From Pseudomonadota bacterium (GTDB taxonomy: Bacteria; Pseudomonadota; Alphaproteobacteria; Rhizobiales; Beijerinckiaceae): a DNA stretch of 30,003 nt. A model generated the notes under the pieces. It did not search any database and was not told where the DNA came from. It saw only the letters and a list, made by a program, of their open reading frames with translations. Both the position numbers and the translations under genes were made by a program. Shown one piece after another: positions 18,391 through 26,737 of the stretch; within the stretch, counting starts at the first letter, position 1, and every line of letters starts with the position of its first letter. The stretch covers positions 1 to 30,003 of the forward strand of contig JAFAEL010000180.1 of assembly GCA_023423995.1 (NCBI GenBank). Direction: 5' to 3'.

Positions 18391-20196
18391 ATGATGTCCA
18401 CGCTCGAGCTCAAGCGAGGCGCCGGCGCGCCGCTCACGCCCGGCCTCACGGCTCGGGCCCTCTCGTCGTTGCGCAGCCGTGTTCGCGCCAGCGAATTCTG
18501 GCTCGTGACGATCGCTGCCCTGATCGGGGCGGTGACGGCGCTCTTCGTGTCGGGCCTGAGCTGGGCCGCGCAGGCCATGCACCACGTCCTGTTCGGCATC
18601 GGCAGCGTCGAGCGATTGTCGAGCGCGGTTCTGCTTCCGCCCTGGTCGCTCGTATGGCCTGCGGTCGGCGGGCTGATCCTCGGGGTGACCTCGCTCTGGG
18701 TCGTCCGCTGGCGAACGCGGCCCGCCATCGATCCGATCGAGGCGAACGCGCTCCATGGCGGACGCATGTCCGTCGTCGATTCAGGGGTGGTCGTCGGGCA
18801 GACGCTCGTCTCGAACGGCTTCGGGGCATCCGTCGGGCTGGAGGCAGCCTATACCCAGGGCGGCGCGGTGCTCGGCTCGCGTCTGGGTCTCGGCCTGCGG
18901 CTCCGCCGCGCGGAGGTGCGGGTGTTCGTCGGGTGCGGCGCCGCTGCCGCGATATCGACGGCTTTCGGGGCGCCGATCACGGGCGCCTTCTATGCCTTCG
19001 AGCTCATCATCGGCACCTACTCGGTCGCGACGGTCGCGCCCGTCATGGCGGCTTCGCTCGCGGCCTTTCTGGTCGGGGATGCCATCGGGGTCGCGGCGAC
19101 GCCGCTCGAGGTGTCCGCCCGGCCGCCCAACGAGGCCTTCGCCTACCTCATCTTCATGGCGCTCGGCTTCGCGTCGGGATTGGCGGGCATCGCCGTCATG
19201 CGCGGCGTAACCGCGGTCGAGCAGCTGTTCCAGAAAACCCGGATCCCGCCGACGGTCCGTCCGTTCCTGGGCGGCGCGATCGTCGGGGCCCTGGGCTTCA
19301 TCACGCCGCAGGTGCTGTCTTCGGGGCACGGTGCCCTTCATGGGGTGCTGGAGAGCGATGCGCCGCTCTTCGCCTTCGCGTCCCTCTTCTGCCTCAAGAT
19401 GCTGGCCTCCGCGGTTTCCCTCGGCTCGGGCTTTCGCGGCGGCCTCTTCTTCGCATCGCTCCTCCTCGGGGCGCTGCTCGGCCGCGTTTTCGCCAGCGCC
19501 ATCATGCTGGCCGCGCCGCATCTGGCGATCGACCCCGTTACGACGGCGGTGGTCGGCATGAGCTCGCTTGCGGTCGCGGTGGTGGGCGGCCCGCTGACGA
19601 TGACCTTCCTCGCGCTCGAGACCTCCGGCGACCTCCTGATCACCGGGATCGTGCTTGCGGCAGCCACCGTCTCGAGCGTCACGGTGCGCGAGTTCTTCGG
19701 CTATTCCTTCTCGACCTGGCGCCTCCACCTGCGCGGCGAGACGATCAGGTCCGCCCACGATATCGGCTGGATCCGCTCGCTCACGGCCGGCCGCATGATG
19801 CGCCAGGACGTCAAGACGGTCCGGGAGGACATGCCCTTGGCGGAGTTCCGCAACAAGTACCCGATCGGATCGAAGCACCGCGTGATCGCGCTCGACAGCG
19901 AGGGCCGCTATGCCGGGCTCGTGAACGTGGCCGACGCCTATGCGCCCGAGGAGGAGAAGCCCGTCAAGGCGGGCCGCGTCTGCGACCTCCTCCACCTCCG
20001 TCGCGACGTTCTCACGCCGAACATGAACGTCAAGGAGGCGATCGCGGTCTTCGACAGGACGGAGAGCGACGCGCTCGTCGTGGTGGAGGATCTCGCCAGC
20101 CGGAAGGTGCTGGGGCTGCTCACCGAGCAGCATGCGCTGCGGCGCTACGCCGAGGAACTCGACAAGGTACGCCAGGGCCTCAGCGGCACGATCTAA
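18391..20196 (+). CDS. CLC-family chloride channel/transporter with C-terminal CBS pair
   Basis: A 601-residue membrane protein. CLC helices occupy about residues 35-450, with SNGFGASVGLEAAYTQGG (where the usual motif is SVGREGPxVQ), AAAISTAFGAPITGAFYAFELI, SGHGALHGVL and SGFRGGLFFASLLLGALLG (usual GGxFxPSLxxGA). The gating Glu of GREGP appears kept as the Glu in GLEAA, but Arg, Gly and Pro are replaced. A CBS pair follows (about 465-590), with LTAGRMMRQDVKTV and VCDLLHLRRDVLTP. Family: Cl-/H+ exchange or Cl- channels; CBS domains usually bind adenine nucleotides. Start is uncertain: ATG at 18391 or 18394, neither with a strong Shine-Dalgarno. It is divergent from flhA. Confidence 0.9.
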   Translation: MMSTLELKRGAGAPLTPGLTARALSSLRSRVRASEFWLVTIAALIGAVTALFVSGLSWAAQAMHHVLFGIGSVERLSSAVLLPPWSLVWPAVGGLILGVTSLWVVRWRTRPAIDPIEANALHGGRMSVVDSGVVVGQTLVSNGFGASVGLEAAYTQGGAVLGSRLGLGLRLRRAEVRVFVGCGAAAAISTAFGAPITGAFYAFELIIGTYSVATVAPVMAASLAAFLVGDAIGVAATPLEVSARPPNEAFAYLIFMALGFASGLAGIAVMRGVTAVEQLFQKTRIPPTVRPFLGGAIVGALGFITPQVLSSGHGALHGVLESDAPLFAFASLFCLKMLASAVSLGSGFRGGLFFASLLLGALLGRVFASAIMLAAPHLAIDPVTTAVVGMSSLAVAVVGGPLTMTFLALETSGDLLITGIVLAAATVSSVTVREFFGYSFSTWRLHLRGETIRSAHDIGWIRSLTAGRMMRQDVKTVREDMPLAEFRNKYPIGSKHRVIALDSEGRYAGLVNVADAYAPEEEKPVKAGRVCDLLHLRRDVLTPNMNVKEAIAVFDRTESDALVVVEDLASRKVLGLLTEQHALRRYAEELDKVRQGLSGTI

Positions 20197-20340
20197 GGTG
20201 ATCCGCCACAGCCTATTGTCGCGGCGCCAGGGTGGAACGGGTGGATTTCGGCATCCGTTGAGACCATATTGGCTGAGAGGGAACCATTGACGGGTTCCGC
20301 CGCAAAGTGGCAGGGCAATCGGGCCCATTGGGAGCGGAGC

Positions 20341-20559
20341 ATGCCAACCTACGTCCGGTTGGTTCACAAGACGCTGCTCGGAGGTCGTTACCACGTCTAC
20401 ACGTCTCCGGACGTGCAGGGCCTCCACGCAACGAGCGAGAGCAGGGCTGGCGCTCAGCGGGAGGCCATCGCGCTTTTGGACCTCTTCGCGCAACGCGAGG
20501 GCGCCGAGCGGCCCGTCGTCGAATTCATAGACGCGGCCGGGCTTCAAGCTGCCGGGTGA
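20341..20559 (+). CDS. Small HicB-like protein (possible antitoxin)
   Basis: A 72-residue protein starting MPTYVRLVHKTLL. The segment YHVYTSPDVQGLHATSESRA (about 16-35) followed by GAQREAIALLDLF resembles the HicB partial RNase-H-like fold (Tyr-x-Val...PDxxGLhA-x-(S/T)...EAxxxA). It has no DNA-binding tail, so it would be a minimal HicB. The frame is open 24 codons further upstream to a TTG, but GGGAGCGGAGC just before the ATG supports this start. Its stop overlaps the next gene's GTG (GTGA). Codons such as ATA, GGA, TCT and GCA, rare in neighbouring genes, suggest a transferred origin. Family assignment rests on pattern only. Confidence 0.6.
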   Translation: MPTYVRLVHKTLLGGRYHVYTSPDVQGLHATSESRAGAQREAIALLDLFAQREGAERPVVEFIDAAGLQAAG

Positions 20560-20783
20560 TCTACTGCATCGCGCACGGCTACATCCTGGCCTACTTGGGC
20601 GGGCTGGGCTTCAGCGAGATCGGTAGCACCGAAGAGGCGATATCGTTCGAGGCTCCGGGCGGTCGACGTATCGTCATTCGGAAGGCGAACGAGAACGGCC
20701 ATATCCCGGAAGTCCTCGTGGCTGACGCCTTCGATACGGCTGGCGTGCCGATGCCGGCATGGGACGTGTTCTGGTGTGACTGA
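20556..20783 (+). CDS. Small HicA-like partner protein lacking the usual catalytic histidine
   Basis: A 75-residue protein beginning at GTG 20556, overlapping the upstream stop by 4 nt (GTGA), so translation is probably coupled. The pattern AYLGGLGFSEIGSTEEAISF, then EAPGGRRIVI, then VADAFDTAGV recalls the HicA fold (LxxLGFxxxxxxGSHxxFxxPxGRxxxVP ... LxxAG), but GST stands where HicA has GSH. The C-terminus, PMPAWDVFWCD, extends beyond typical HicA. It may be an inactive or altered HicA-type toxin, or an unrelated small protein. Gene order, antitoxin-like gene first, is the reverse of the usual hicA-hicB. No independent Shine-Dalgarno is evident. Not a confident family call. Confidence 0.55.
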   Translation: MIYCIAHGYILAYLGGLGFSEIGSTEEAISFEAPGGRRIVIRKANENGHIPEVLVADAFDTAGVPMPAWDVFWCD

Positions 20784-21063
20784 GCGCGCAGTACGCGACG
20801 CGCTATTGCTGCCCACGACGCCGCTTAGTTTCAACCCAGCGAGCGTGCGCGTCCTGCTCGGATATCCCTTTCTTTCGAGCGTTCCGGCGGATCCGCGCTG
20901 CTGCCTTTCGACTTGGCATGGTCACGCCGATTTCAGCGCGGTGCTGGGGCGATCTGTATTCCGTCCGTTCGGCTCTCCCCAGTGCATTGGAGGGAGAGGG
21001 AAGTGCCGTTAAACCATTCGTTTGATGGTCGAACTCCCTTTATCGCGCACCCTAGTAGCCTAA
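20784..21063 (+). other. Gene-poor stretch after the small pair
   Basis: 280 bp in which no frame shows the strong third-position G/C bias of the flanking genes. A 78-codon open frame (20776-21012) is Cys/Ser/Pro-rich with no recognisable fold and was not called. ACCAT...ATGGT (about 21013-21029) is a small imperfect inverted repeat in an AT-richer patch that could hold a promoter for the next gene. Otherwise I see nothing. Confidence 0.5.
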
Positions 21064-21327
21064 ATGGGGTCCATGGACACGACCCCGCTCACCTGGACCC
21101 GCGACGAGATCGCCAGCGTGCCCTTGCGCCGGTTCAGGGCGCATTCCGGCGAGGTCGAGGTCGGCTATGTCGAATATGACGGCGGCAACCGGATGTGGGT
21201 CTGGGCGAGCCCGCTCGCCGAGGACGCCTGGGGCTGGGGCGCCGACGAGAGCGGCGCCATGCAGGGGCTCGAGACCTGGTTGCGAGCCTGGCTCGAGAAC
21301 TTCAGGCCCTTCTTCGCCCCCAGCTGA
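21064..21327 (+). CDS. Small Trp-rich protein of unknown function
   Basis: An 87-residue protein with regular high-GC codon use, which supports a real gene. The sequence has eight Trp residues, clustered in RMWVWASPL, DAWGWGADESG and LETWLRAWLENF, and an acidic central region. No signal peptide or membrane helix. An ATG at 21064 or a second at 21073 (MDTTPLTW) could be the start; neither has an ideally placed Shine-Dalgarno. It converges with the dehydrogenase gene of the catabolic operon, which lies 44 bp away on the other strand. I do not recognise the family. Confidence 0.68.
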   Translation: MGSMDTTPLTWTRDEIASVPLRRFRAHSGEVEVGYVEYDGGNRMWVWASPLAEDAWGWGADESGAMQGLETWLRAWLENFRPFFAPS

Positions 21328-21328
21328 C

Positions 21329-21350
21329 TCGGCGGCCCCGCTCCCGCCGA
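21329..21350. terminator. Hairpin between convergent genes
   Basis: TCGGCGG (21329-21335) pairs perfectly with CCGCCGA (21344-21350) across an 8-nt loop, in the 44-bp gap between the Trp-rich gene and the end of the catabolic operon. It has no T tract but is well placed for bidirectional termination. Confidence 0.45.
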
Positions 21351-21371
21351 TGTGATCGCCGCGGCAGGAGC

Positions 21372-22427
21372 TCAGGCGCCGACCTCGACGAGGCGCATCG
21401 CCGCGATGATGCTGTCCTCCGTCGCCGGCTTGCCGAGGTGTTTCATATGAGGCGCCGCGAGCGTCGGACCGGCGATCGTCGCGTAGTCGGACACGCTCGG
21501 GTCGCGCAGGCCCAGATCCGCGAGCCGGCGCGGCAGGCCGCAGGCTTCCGAAAAGGCCGCGATGCCGGCCCGTTCCTCCGCCGCGAGGCCCTCGTGCGCC
21601 ACCTGGACGAGAGTCCCATACGCGACCAGTTCTCCATGCAGGGCGCCCGCCAGCTTCGGATGGGCCGTCAGGCCGCGCGTCAGCGAGTGGGCCAGGGACA
21701 GGCCGCCGGATTCGAAGCCCAGTCCAGAGAGGAGCACGGCCGCCTCGACGACATTTTCCAGGGCGTGGTCGGGCTCGTTCCGGTCGCAGGCGGCGAGCGC
21801 CGCGACGGCATCGCGCCGGACGGTGGCGTAGCACGCATCTGCGAGCGCGAGCGCCGCAAGGGGTGGATTGCCGCCGAAGAAGTTGATCCCGCCCGCAGCC
21901 GCGCAGGCATGAGCCTCTAAGGTCTTCGACATGCAGTCGCCGATCCCCGCCGCGAGCAGGCGGCGCGGTGCGCGGGCGATGATGGCCGTATCGACGAGGA
22001 CGACGTCCGGATTGGAGGCGAGCATCTCGACCCCGACGATGGCGTGGTTCTCGTCGTAGACGACGATGAGCCGGCTCGTCGGAGCGTCATTGGAGGCAAT
22101 CGTCGGCACGACGACGATGGGGCATCCGACGCGCTTGGAGACACCCTTGCCGGCGTCGATCGCCTTGCCGCCGCCCATGGCCACGACGACGTCCGCGCCC
22201 GCTCCGCGAGCCTCGGTCGCCAGCCTGTCGATCTCCGGATGCGTGATCTCGCCGCCGAAGCGCAGGACCGGGACGCCCGGAAGGGGCGGTCCTTCCCTGT
22301 CGAGCGCGATGGGATCGGCAACGACGACGGGCGAGCGGCCGAGGGCCGCCACGATTTCCGGCAGGCCGGACAGCGCGCCGGGGCCCTGAATGTAGCGGCG
22401 GGGCGCGCCCAGGATCCGTAAGCTCAA
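21372..22427 (-). CDS. GldA-type metal-dependent polyol dehydrogenase
   Basis: A 351-residue member of the iron-containing/glycerol dehydrogenase superfamily. MGGGKAIDAGKG (about 84-95) is the NAD-binding loop, and IASNDAPTS (111-119) follows. The presumed metal ligands are D164 (GIGD), H247 (SLAHS) and H264 (ALHGE), the same three-residue set as in glycerol dehydrogenases. It oxidises a polyol, or reduces the ketone, with NAD(P); glycerol-1-phosphate dehydrogenases share this fold. The start is a TTG at 22427: no ATG or GTG lies nearby and GGAGA sits 7 nt before it. A longer open frame upstream belongs to another gene's DNA. It is the last gene of the operon, 14 bp after permease 2, so a role in using the imported substrate is likely. 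Confidence 0.88.
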   Translation of the reverse strand: MSLRILGAPRRYIQGPGALSGLPEIVAALGRSPVVVADPIALDREGPPLPGVPVLRFGGEITHPEIDRLATEARGAGADVVVAMGGGKAIDAGKGVSKRVGCPIVVVPTIASNDAPTSRLIVVYDENHAIVGVEMLASNPDVVLVDTAIIARAPRRLLAAGIGDCMSKTLEAHACAAAGGINFFGGNPPLAALALADACYATVRRDAVAALAACDRNEPDHALENVVEAAVLLSGLGFESGGLSLAHSLTRGLTAHPKLAGALHGELVAYGTLVQVAHEGLAAEERAGIAAFSEACGLPRRLADLGLRDPSVSDYATIAGPTLAAPHMKHLGKPATEDSIIAAMRLVEVGA

Positions 22428-22441
22428 GGCGTTGTCTCCGG

Positions 22442-23269
22442 TTAGCCCTTTGTCGCCCCGGCCGCGAGGCCCTGGATGAAGTAGCGCGACAGGAGCGTGA
22501 ACATGAGGAACAGGGGAAGCGCGATCAGCGTCGCGCCCGCCATTACCTCGCCCCAGCGCAGCTCGAACGAGCCCACCATGGAGGCAAGGCCGACGGGCAG
22601 GGTCTTCTGCGTATCGGACGAGATCATCACGAGCGCATAGGCGTAGTCCGTCCAGGACAGCAGGAAGGAGAAGACCGCAACCGTCACGATGCCGGGCAGC
22701 GACAGCGGCAGCACGACCCGGACAAAGGAGCCGAGCCGGGTGCAGCCGTCCACCATGGCCGCCTCCTCCAGCTCGAACGGCATCGACTTGAAGAAGCCCC
22801 ACAGGAGCCAGACGCCGAGCGGAAGGGTCAGCGTGCAATGCGCGATCACGAGCGCGAACAGGCTGTCCGCGATGCCGAGGGTGACGAAGATGCCGTAGAG
22901 CGGGATCGCCAGCAGCATGGGCGGGAACATGTAGGCGTACAGCATCGAGCCGATGATCAGCATCTTGAACGGCATGCGGAAGCGCGTAACCGCGTAGGCG
23001 ATCACCACCGACGCGACCAGCGTGATCGCGACGACGATCAGGGCCACCACGATCGAGTTCCGGAACTGCTGCGGATAATCCGTCACCTCGAGGAGGTTCC
23101 GGTAGCTCTCGAGGGTCACAGTCTGCGGCAGGAAGGTCGGCCGGGCGAACAGGTCCTGCGGCGTGCGCAAGCTCGAGACGATCATCCAGTAGATCGGAAA
23201 GAACGACCACGCCGCGATCCCGAGCGCGGCGAGCCCGATGCCGATCCGTTGTGGGGCCGAGCGGCGCAT
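22442..23269 (-). CDS. Sugar/polyol ABC transporter permease, MalG family
   Basis: A 275-residue inner-membrane permease with six predicted helices, beginning with IGLAALGIAAWSFFPIYWMI and including a helix at MLIIGSMLYAYMFPPMLLAI. The EAA loop that contacts the ATPase reads EEAAMVDGCTRLGSFVRVVLPLSLPGI in the usual position (residues about 168-195; parts EEAAMVDG and VLPLSLPGI). The MalG-type ending SRYFIQGLAAGATKG is typical. Start ATG 23269 overlaps the last base of permease 1's stop, indicating coupling. With permease 1 it forms the translocation channel of the importer encoded by this operon. Confidence 0.94.
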   Translation of the reverse strand: MRRSAPQRIGIGLAALGIAAWSFFPIYWMIVSSLRTPQDLFARPTFLPQTVTLESYRNLLEVTDYPQQFRNSIVVALIVVAITLVASVVIAYAVTRFRMPFKMLIIGSMLYAYMFPPMLLAIPLYGIFVTLGIADSLFALVIAHCTLTLPLGVWLLWGFFKSMPFELEEAAMVDGCTRLGSFVRVVLPLSLPGIVTVAVFSFLLSWTDYAYALVMISSDTQKTLPVGLASMVGSFELRWGEVMAGATLIALPLFLMFTLLSRYFIQGLAAGATKG

Positions 23270-24138
23270 CAGCGCTTCTCCTCCAGCGGGAAGAGCCGGA
23301 TGTAGATCGTCACCACGGTCATCAGGATCAGGAAGGACACTGTCGCGACCGCCGCGCCGCCGCCGACGTCGAAGAGGGAGAACGCGCGCTTATAGGCGAG
23401 GATCGGCAGGTGCTCCGTCGCCCCGAGGGGCCCGCCACGGGTGAGCAGCCAGATGATATCGAACTTGTTGAACATCCACACGGCCCGCAGCAGCACCACG
23501 ACCGTGAGGACGGGCTTCAGCTGCGGCAGCGTCACGTGGAAGAAGCGCGCGACCGGTCCCGCGCCATCGACCTTCGCGGCCTCGTAGAGCGCCGGCGGAA
23601 TCGTCTGCAGTCCCGCCAGGACGCAGATCGTCACGAAGGGTGTCCAGAGCCATACGGAGGCGAAGATCACGGAGGCCCGCGCGGTCGCAGGCTGCTCGAA
23701 CCACGGGATGGTGCCGAAGCCCAGGTCGCGGGCGAGAACCGTGAGCAGGCCGACAGAGCCGTCGGCAAGCCACTGAAAGGTGAGCGCCACGACGACCGTG
23801 GGCAGAAGGTAGGGCAGCGTTGCGAGGCCGCGGACCAGGCGCTGGCCGAAGAACGGCTGGTTCAGCACCATCGCGAAGGCGATGCCGATCACGACCTGCA
23901 GAGCGATCGCGGCGATTGAATAGAGCAGGCCATTGCCCATGGCCCGCCAGAATTCCGGCTCGCCCACCACGCGGATGTAGTTGCCGAGCCCCACGAACCG
24001 GGGCTCGGCGATGAAGGAGGAGGCCTGGTGCAGCGAAAGCCAGATCGCGTTCAGGACCGGGCCCCCGACGAACAATGCCGTCAGGGCGACGCCGCTCCAG
24101 AAAAAGGCCCAAATGACCCAGTCGTGCCGCGAGCGCAT
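23269..24138 (-). CDS. Sugar/polyol ABC transporter permease, MalF/UgpA family
   Basis: A 289-residue inner-membrane permease with about six helices, starting at WVIWAFFWSGVALTALFVGG, then a short periplasmic loop with RFVGLGNYIRVV, the block usual for MalF/UgpA-type subunits. The EAA loop reads YEAAKVDGAGPVARFFHVTL followed by PQLKP. It pairs with the downstream permease and the MalK-like ATPase. The ATG at 24138 lacks a strong Shine-Dalgarno and is separated from the binding-protein gene by 175 bp containing a stable hairpin, so its expression is probably lower than that of the binding protein. Confidence 0.94.
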   Translation of the reverse strand: MRSRHDWVIWAFFWSGVALTALFVGGPVLNAIWLSLHQASSFIAEPRFVGLGNYIRVVGEPEFWRAMGNGLLYSIAAIALQVVIGIAFAMVLNQPFFGQRLVRGLATLPYLLPTVVVALTFQWLADGSVGLLTVLARDLGFGTIPWFEQPATARASVIFASVWLWTPFVTICVLAGLQTIPPALYEAAKVDGAGPVARFFHVTLPQLKPVLTVVVLLRAVWMFNKFDIIWLLTRGGPLGATEHLPILAYKRAFSLFDVGGGAAVATVSFLILMTVVTIYIRLFPLEEKR

Positions 24139-24249
24139 TGATCAACTGCTGGCCAAGGACTGTGGCGCTTGGTCCGGCCTCATCCTGCGGTGCTCGCCCG
24201 AAGCGACCGCCGAGGACGCGCAACAGCGGGTCCTTCGCCGCTCGACCGG

Positions 24250-24272
24250 GTGCCCGGACGACGCCCGGGCAC
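24250..24272 (-). terminator. Intercistronic stem-loop after the binding-protein gene
   Basis: GTGCCCGG (24250-24257) and CCGGGCAC (24265-24272) form a perfect 8-bp stem with a 7-nt loop in the 175-bp gap between binding-protein and permease genes. Such hairpins commonly stabilise the upstream mRNA or partly terminate, giving more binding protein than permease. The gap holds no credible gene. Confidence 0.5.
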
Positions 24273-24313
24273 GACGGCTAGCCTCGTCAGCATGAGAGCC
24301 AATTCGAACATCG

Positions 24314-25636
24314 TTACCCGGCAATGACCCGGTTCATCTTCGCGACCGCCTCCTCGACGCAGGCGTCCGATGCCATGTTCTTCAGGACCTTGTTCTGGAT
24401 CATCTCGGGGATGATGAAGGACTCGAAGATCTTGGCCGGCCGGAGATCCGGCTTCGGTCCCTCCGTGTCGATCGACCGGATGGTGATGTTCGGATCTTCG
24501 AGGAAGCCCTGCATGGTCTTCACGGCGGCCGCGTGTTTCTCGATCAGCGGATGCGCCCGCCACCGCGGATCCTCGTAGATGTCGAGCCGCGGCGGCTGGA
24601 AGTGGAGCGGCGCCGAATGGAGGAAGTTGATGTAGTGCGCGTCCGAGAACCACTCGAGAAAGCGGACCGCTTCCTCCGACATGGGCGTCTTCCCGACCAC
24701 CCAGCCGTCATAGCCGTGATTGACGGCCGCGCCTTTCCCGCTGCTGTCGGGATACGGCATCATTCCGTACTTGTCGGCGAGCTGGGGCGCGCGCTGCTCG
24801 AGGATCTCGATCATTCGCCCGGCATAGGGGGCGTGTGATGCCTGTCCGGACGAGAACGCACCGGTGATCTGGCCGAATCCGGCCTGGGTCATGCCGGGCG
24901 GCATGGTCTTGTAGAGGTCGGCGAAGTAATCGAGATAGGCCGCCGTCCGCTTCTTGTTGGCGTCGCTCGCGAAGGTCAGGGTCCAGTTGTCGTCGAAGAT
25001 CGACACGCCCTCGGCCCACATGTAGCCGATGCTCATCCAGCTCGTGGCATCGTTGCTGCCGATGGGCGTGGCCATGCCGAAGCGCTGGTTGCCGCCCTCG
25101 TTCGATGACGTCTTGCGGCAGTTCTCGAGGAGCGCCGCCCAGGTCTTCGGCACTTCCAGCTTCTGCGCCTCGTACAGATCCTTGCGATAGAACAGCCAGC
25201 AGAGATTGTAGTCGTACATGTACCAGTATTGCTGGCCGTTGACGGGAAAGAGGATCCGCTTCCCCCACTTGTGCTTGTTGACGAGGTCGGTGATCGGCGT
25301 GAGCTGGCCCTCGTTGGCGAGCGTCAGCACGTGCGCGGCGAAAATGATGGTGGAGATGTCGTAAGGCCGGCCGCCTTTGATCGCCGCGACCGTGCGCGTG
25401 TAGGCATCGCCCGACGGAACGGTGTCGATGGTGACCTTGATCCCCTTTTCCTTCTCGTACTGAGCCGCCGCGACGCGGAGGGCCCGGACGGAATCCACCG
25501 CGGGCTCGCCGTTGAGGAAGCGCAACTCCTTCGTCTGCGCGTGAACGGCCGGCATCGGGAACGCGGCCGTGGCGGCGGCGCCGGCCCCGATCGTCAGGAT
25601 CGTGCGGCGGGACGGACCTTGGATTGTCTTGCTCAC
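24314..25636 (-). CDS. Tat-exported solute-binding protein of the sugar/polyol ABC importer (family 1)
   Basis: A 440-residue protein from GTG 25636, with a GAGGAGGAG Shine-Dalgarno 6 nt away. The signal peptide carries a twin-arginine motif, SRRTIL at about residues 9-14, then a hydrophobic stretch and cleavage near VHA (residue about 33), so export in folded form by Tat is likely. The mature protein has the family 1 extracellular solute-binding layout (ELRFLNGEPAVDSV; EKGIKVTIDTVPSGDAY; AVNHGYDGWVVGKTPMSEEA as the late hinge block). The frame is open 21 codons further upstream, but that part is polar and unlike a leader. It collects the substrate in the periplasm for the two permeases; the ligand is unknown. 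The gap to the ATPase stop is 31 nt. Confidence 0.93.
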   Translation of the reverse strand: MSKTIQGPSRRTILTIGAGAAATAAFPMPAVHAQTKELRFLNGEPAVDSVRALRVAAAQYEKEKGIKVTIDTVPSGDAYTRTVAAIKGGRPYDISTIIFAAHVLTLANEGQLTPITDLVNKHKWGKRILFPVNGQQYWYMYDYNLCWLFYRKDLYEAQKLEVPKTWAALLENCRKTSSNEGGNQRFGMATPIGSNDATSWMSIGYMWAEGVSIFDDNWTLTFASDANKKRTAAYLDYFADLYKTMPPGMTQAGFGQITGAFSSGQASHAPYAGRMIEILEQRAPQLADKYGMMPYPDSSGKGAAVNHGYDGWVVGKTPMSEEAVRFLEWFSDAHYINFLHSAPLHFQPPRLDIYEDPRWRAHPLIEKHAAAVKTMQGFLEDPNITIRSIDTEGPKPDLRPAKIFESFIIPEMIQNKVLKNMASDACVEEAVAKMNRVIAG

Positions 25637-25667
25637 CTGCGTCTCCTCCTCTGTGTGTTGTTTTGGT

Positions 25668-26735
25668 TCAGGCGGCGAGCGCCTGTCCGTCTTGGTCAAA
25701 CAAGTGCAGCCGGGCCGGCGGGGCCCTGAGGCGGATGACGTCTCCCGGACCTACCGCGTCGTCCCTGTCGATCAGCGCGCGAACGGGCTGTCCCGCGTCG
25801 AGCAGGAGCACGCTCTCGGCACCCATCCGTTCGACGGCGACGACCCTCGCCGGAAAACCTGCCGGATCGCGTTCGAGATGCTCGGGCCTGACCCCGAGGG
25901 TCAGGGCCTGCCCCGGCCTGAGCGCCAAACACGAAGCTTCGAGCGGGATCGCGAGATCACGGGCGCGGAAGACGGGCCGCCCGGCTTCAGCCACGAGGCC
26001 GCCGCCATCGATGAAGTTCATCTCGGGCGAGCCGATGAAGCCGGCGACGAAGCGGTTCGCCGGCCGGTCATAGACCTCCAAAGGCCGGCCGACCTGCTGG
26101 ACGACGCCATCCTTCATCACGCAGATGCGGTCGCCCAGCGTCATGGCCTCGACTTGGTCGTGGGTGACGTAGATCATGGACGTCCCGATCTCGCGGTGGA
26201 GGCGGGCGATCTCGTCGCGCATATGGACGCGCATCTTCGCATCCAGGTTGGAGAGCGGCTCGTCGAAGAGGAAGACGTCGGGCTCGCGGACCAGGGCGCG
26301 GCCGAGCGCCACGCGCTGCATCTGGCCACCGGAGAGCTGGCGCGGCTTTCTGGCGAGGAGCGGCTCGATCTTCAGCATCTCGGCGGCGCGACGCACGCGC
26401 AGGCCGATTTCCGCCTTGTCGACACCACGCATCTTCAGGCCGAAGGCGAGGTTCTCCTGGACGGTCTTGTGGGGGTAGAGCGCGTAGTTCTGGAACACCA
26501 TGGCGACGTTCCGCTCGCGCGGCTCGAGCCGCGTGACGTCGCGCCCGCCGATGCGGATCGTGCCGCCGCTCGTCTCCTCGAGCCCTGCGATCATGCGGAG
26601 CGTCGTCGACTTGCCGCATCCGGACGGCCCGACGAGGACCATGAACTCGCCCTCGGCAATGGCGAGATCGACCGCCTGAACGACGGTGAGGCCCGAGAAG
26701 CTCTTCGTGACCTGCTCGAGGGTGACGGAGGCCAT
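25668..26735 (-). CDS. ABC importer ATPase, MalK/UgpC type
   Basis: A 355-residue ATPase. Walker A is GPSGCGKST (36-44), the Q loop is in [10 protein letters not shown], the signature is LSGGQMQR (134-141), Walker B is VFLFDEP (154-160) and the switch His is in VTHDQVEA. The C-terminal third (about 240-355) is the TOBE/MalK regulatory domain, with LGVRPEHL and [18 protein letters not shown]. It powers the importer by binding the EAA loops of both permeases. Start ATG 26735 lies 2 nt after the kinase stop. MalK-type ATPases of this class sometimes serve several importers. Confidence 0.95.
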   Translation of the reverse strand: MASVTLEQVTKSFSGLTVVQAVDLAIAEGEFMVLVGPSGCGKSTTLRMIAGLEETSGGTIRIGGRDVTRLEPRERNVAMVFQNYALYPHKTVQENLAFGLKMRGVDKAEIGLRVRRAAEMLKIEPLLARKPRQLSGGQMQRVALGRALVREPDVFLFDEPLSNLDAKMRVHMRDEIARLHREIGTSMIYVTHDQVEAMTLGDRICVMKDGVVQQVGRPLEVYDRPANRFVAGFIGSPEMNFIDGGGLVAEAGRPVFRARDLAIPLEASCLALRPGQALTLGVRPEHLERDPAGFPARVVAVERMGAESVLLLDAGQPVRALIDRDDAVGPGDVIRLRAPPARLHLFDQDGQALAA

Positions 26736-26737
26736 GC

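Noticed and set aside
20776..21012. 78-codon plus-strand frame after the HicA-like gene
   Set aside because: It overlaps the upstream gene, has many Cys/Ser/Pro residues, no Shine-Dalgarno and no coding bias.
22428..23210. N-terminal extension of the polyol dehydrogenase into the permease 2 gene (612-codon frame)
   Set aside because: The extension is antisense-like filler in another frame of permease 2; the dehydrogenase fold begins at SLRILGAPRRY after a TTG with a good Shine-Dalgarno.
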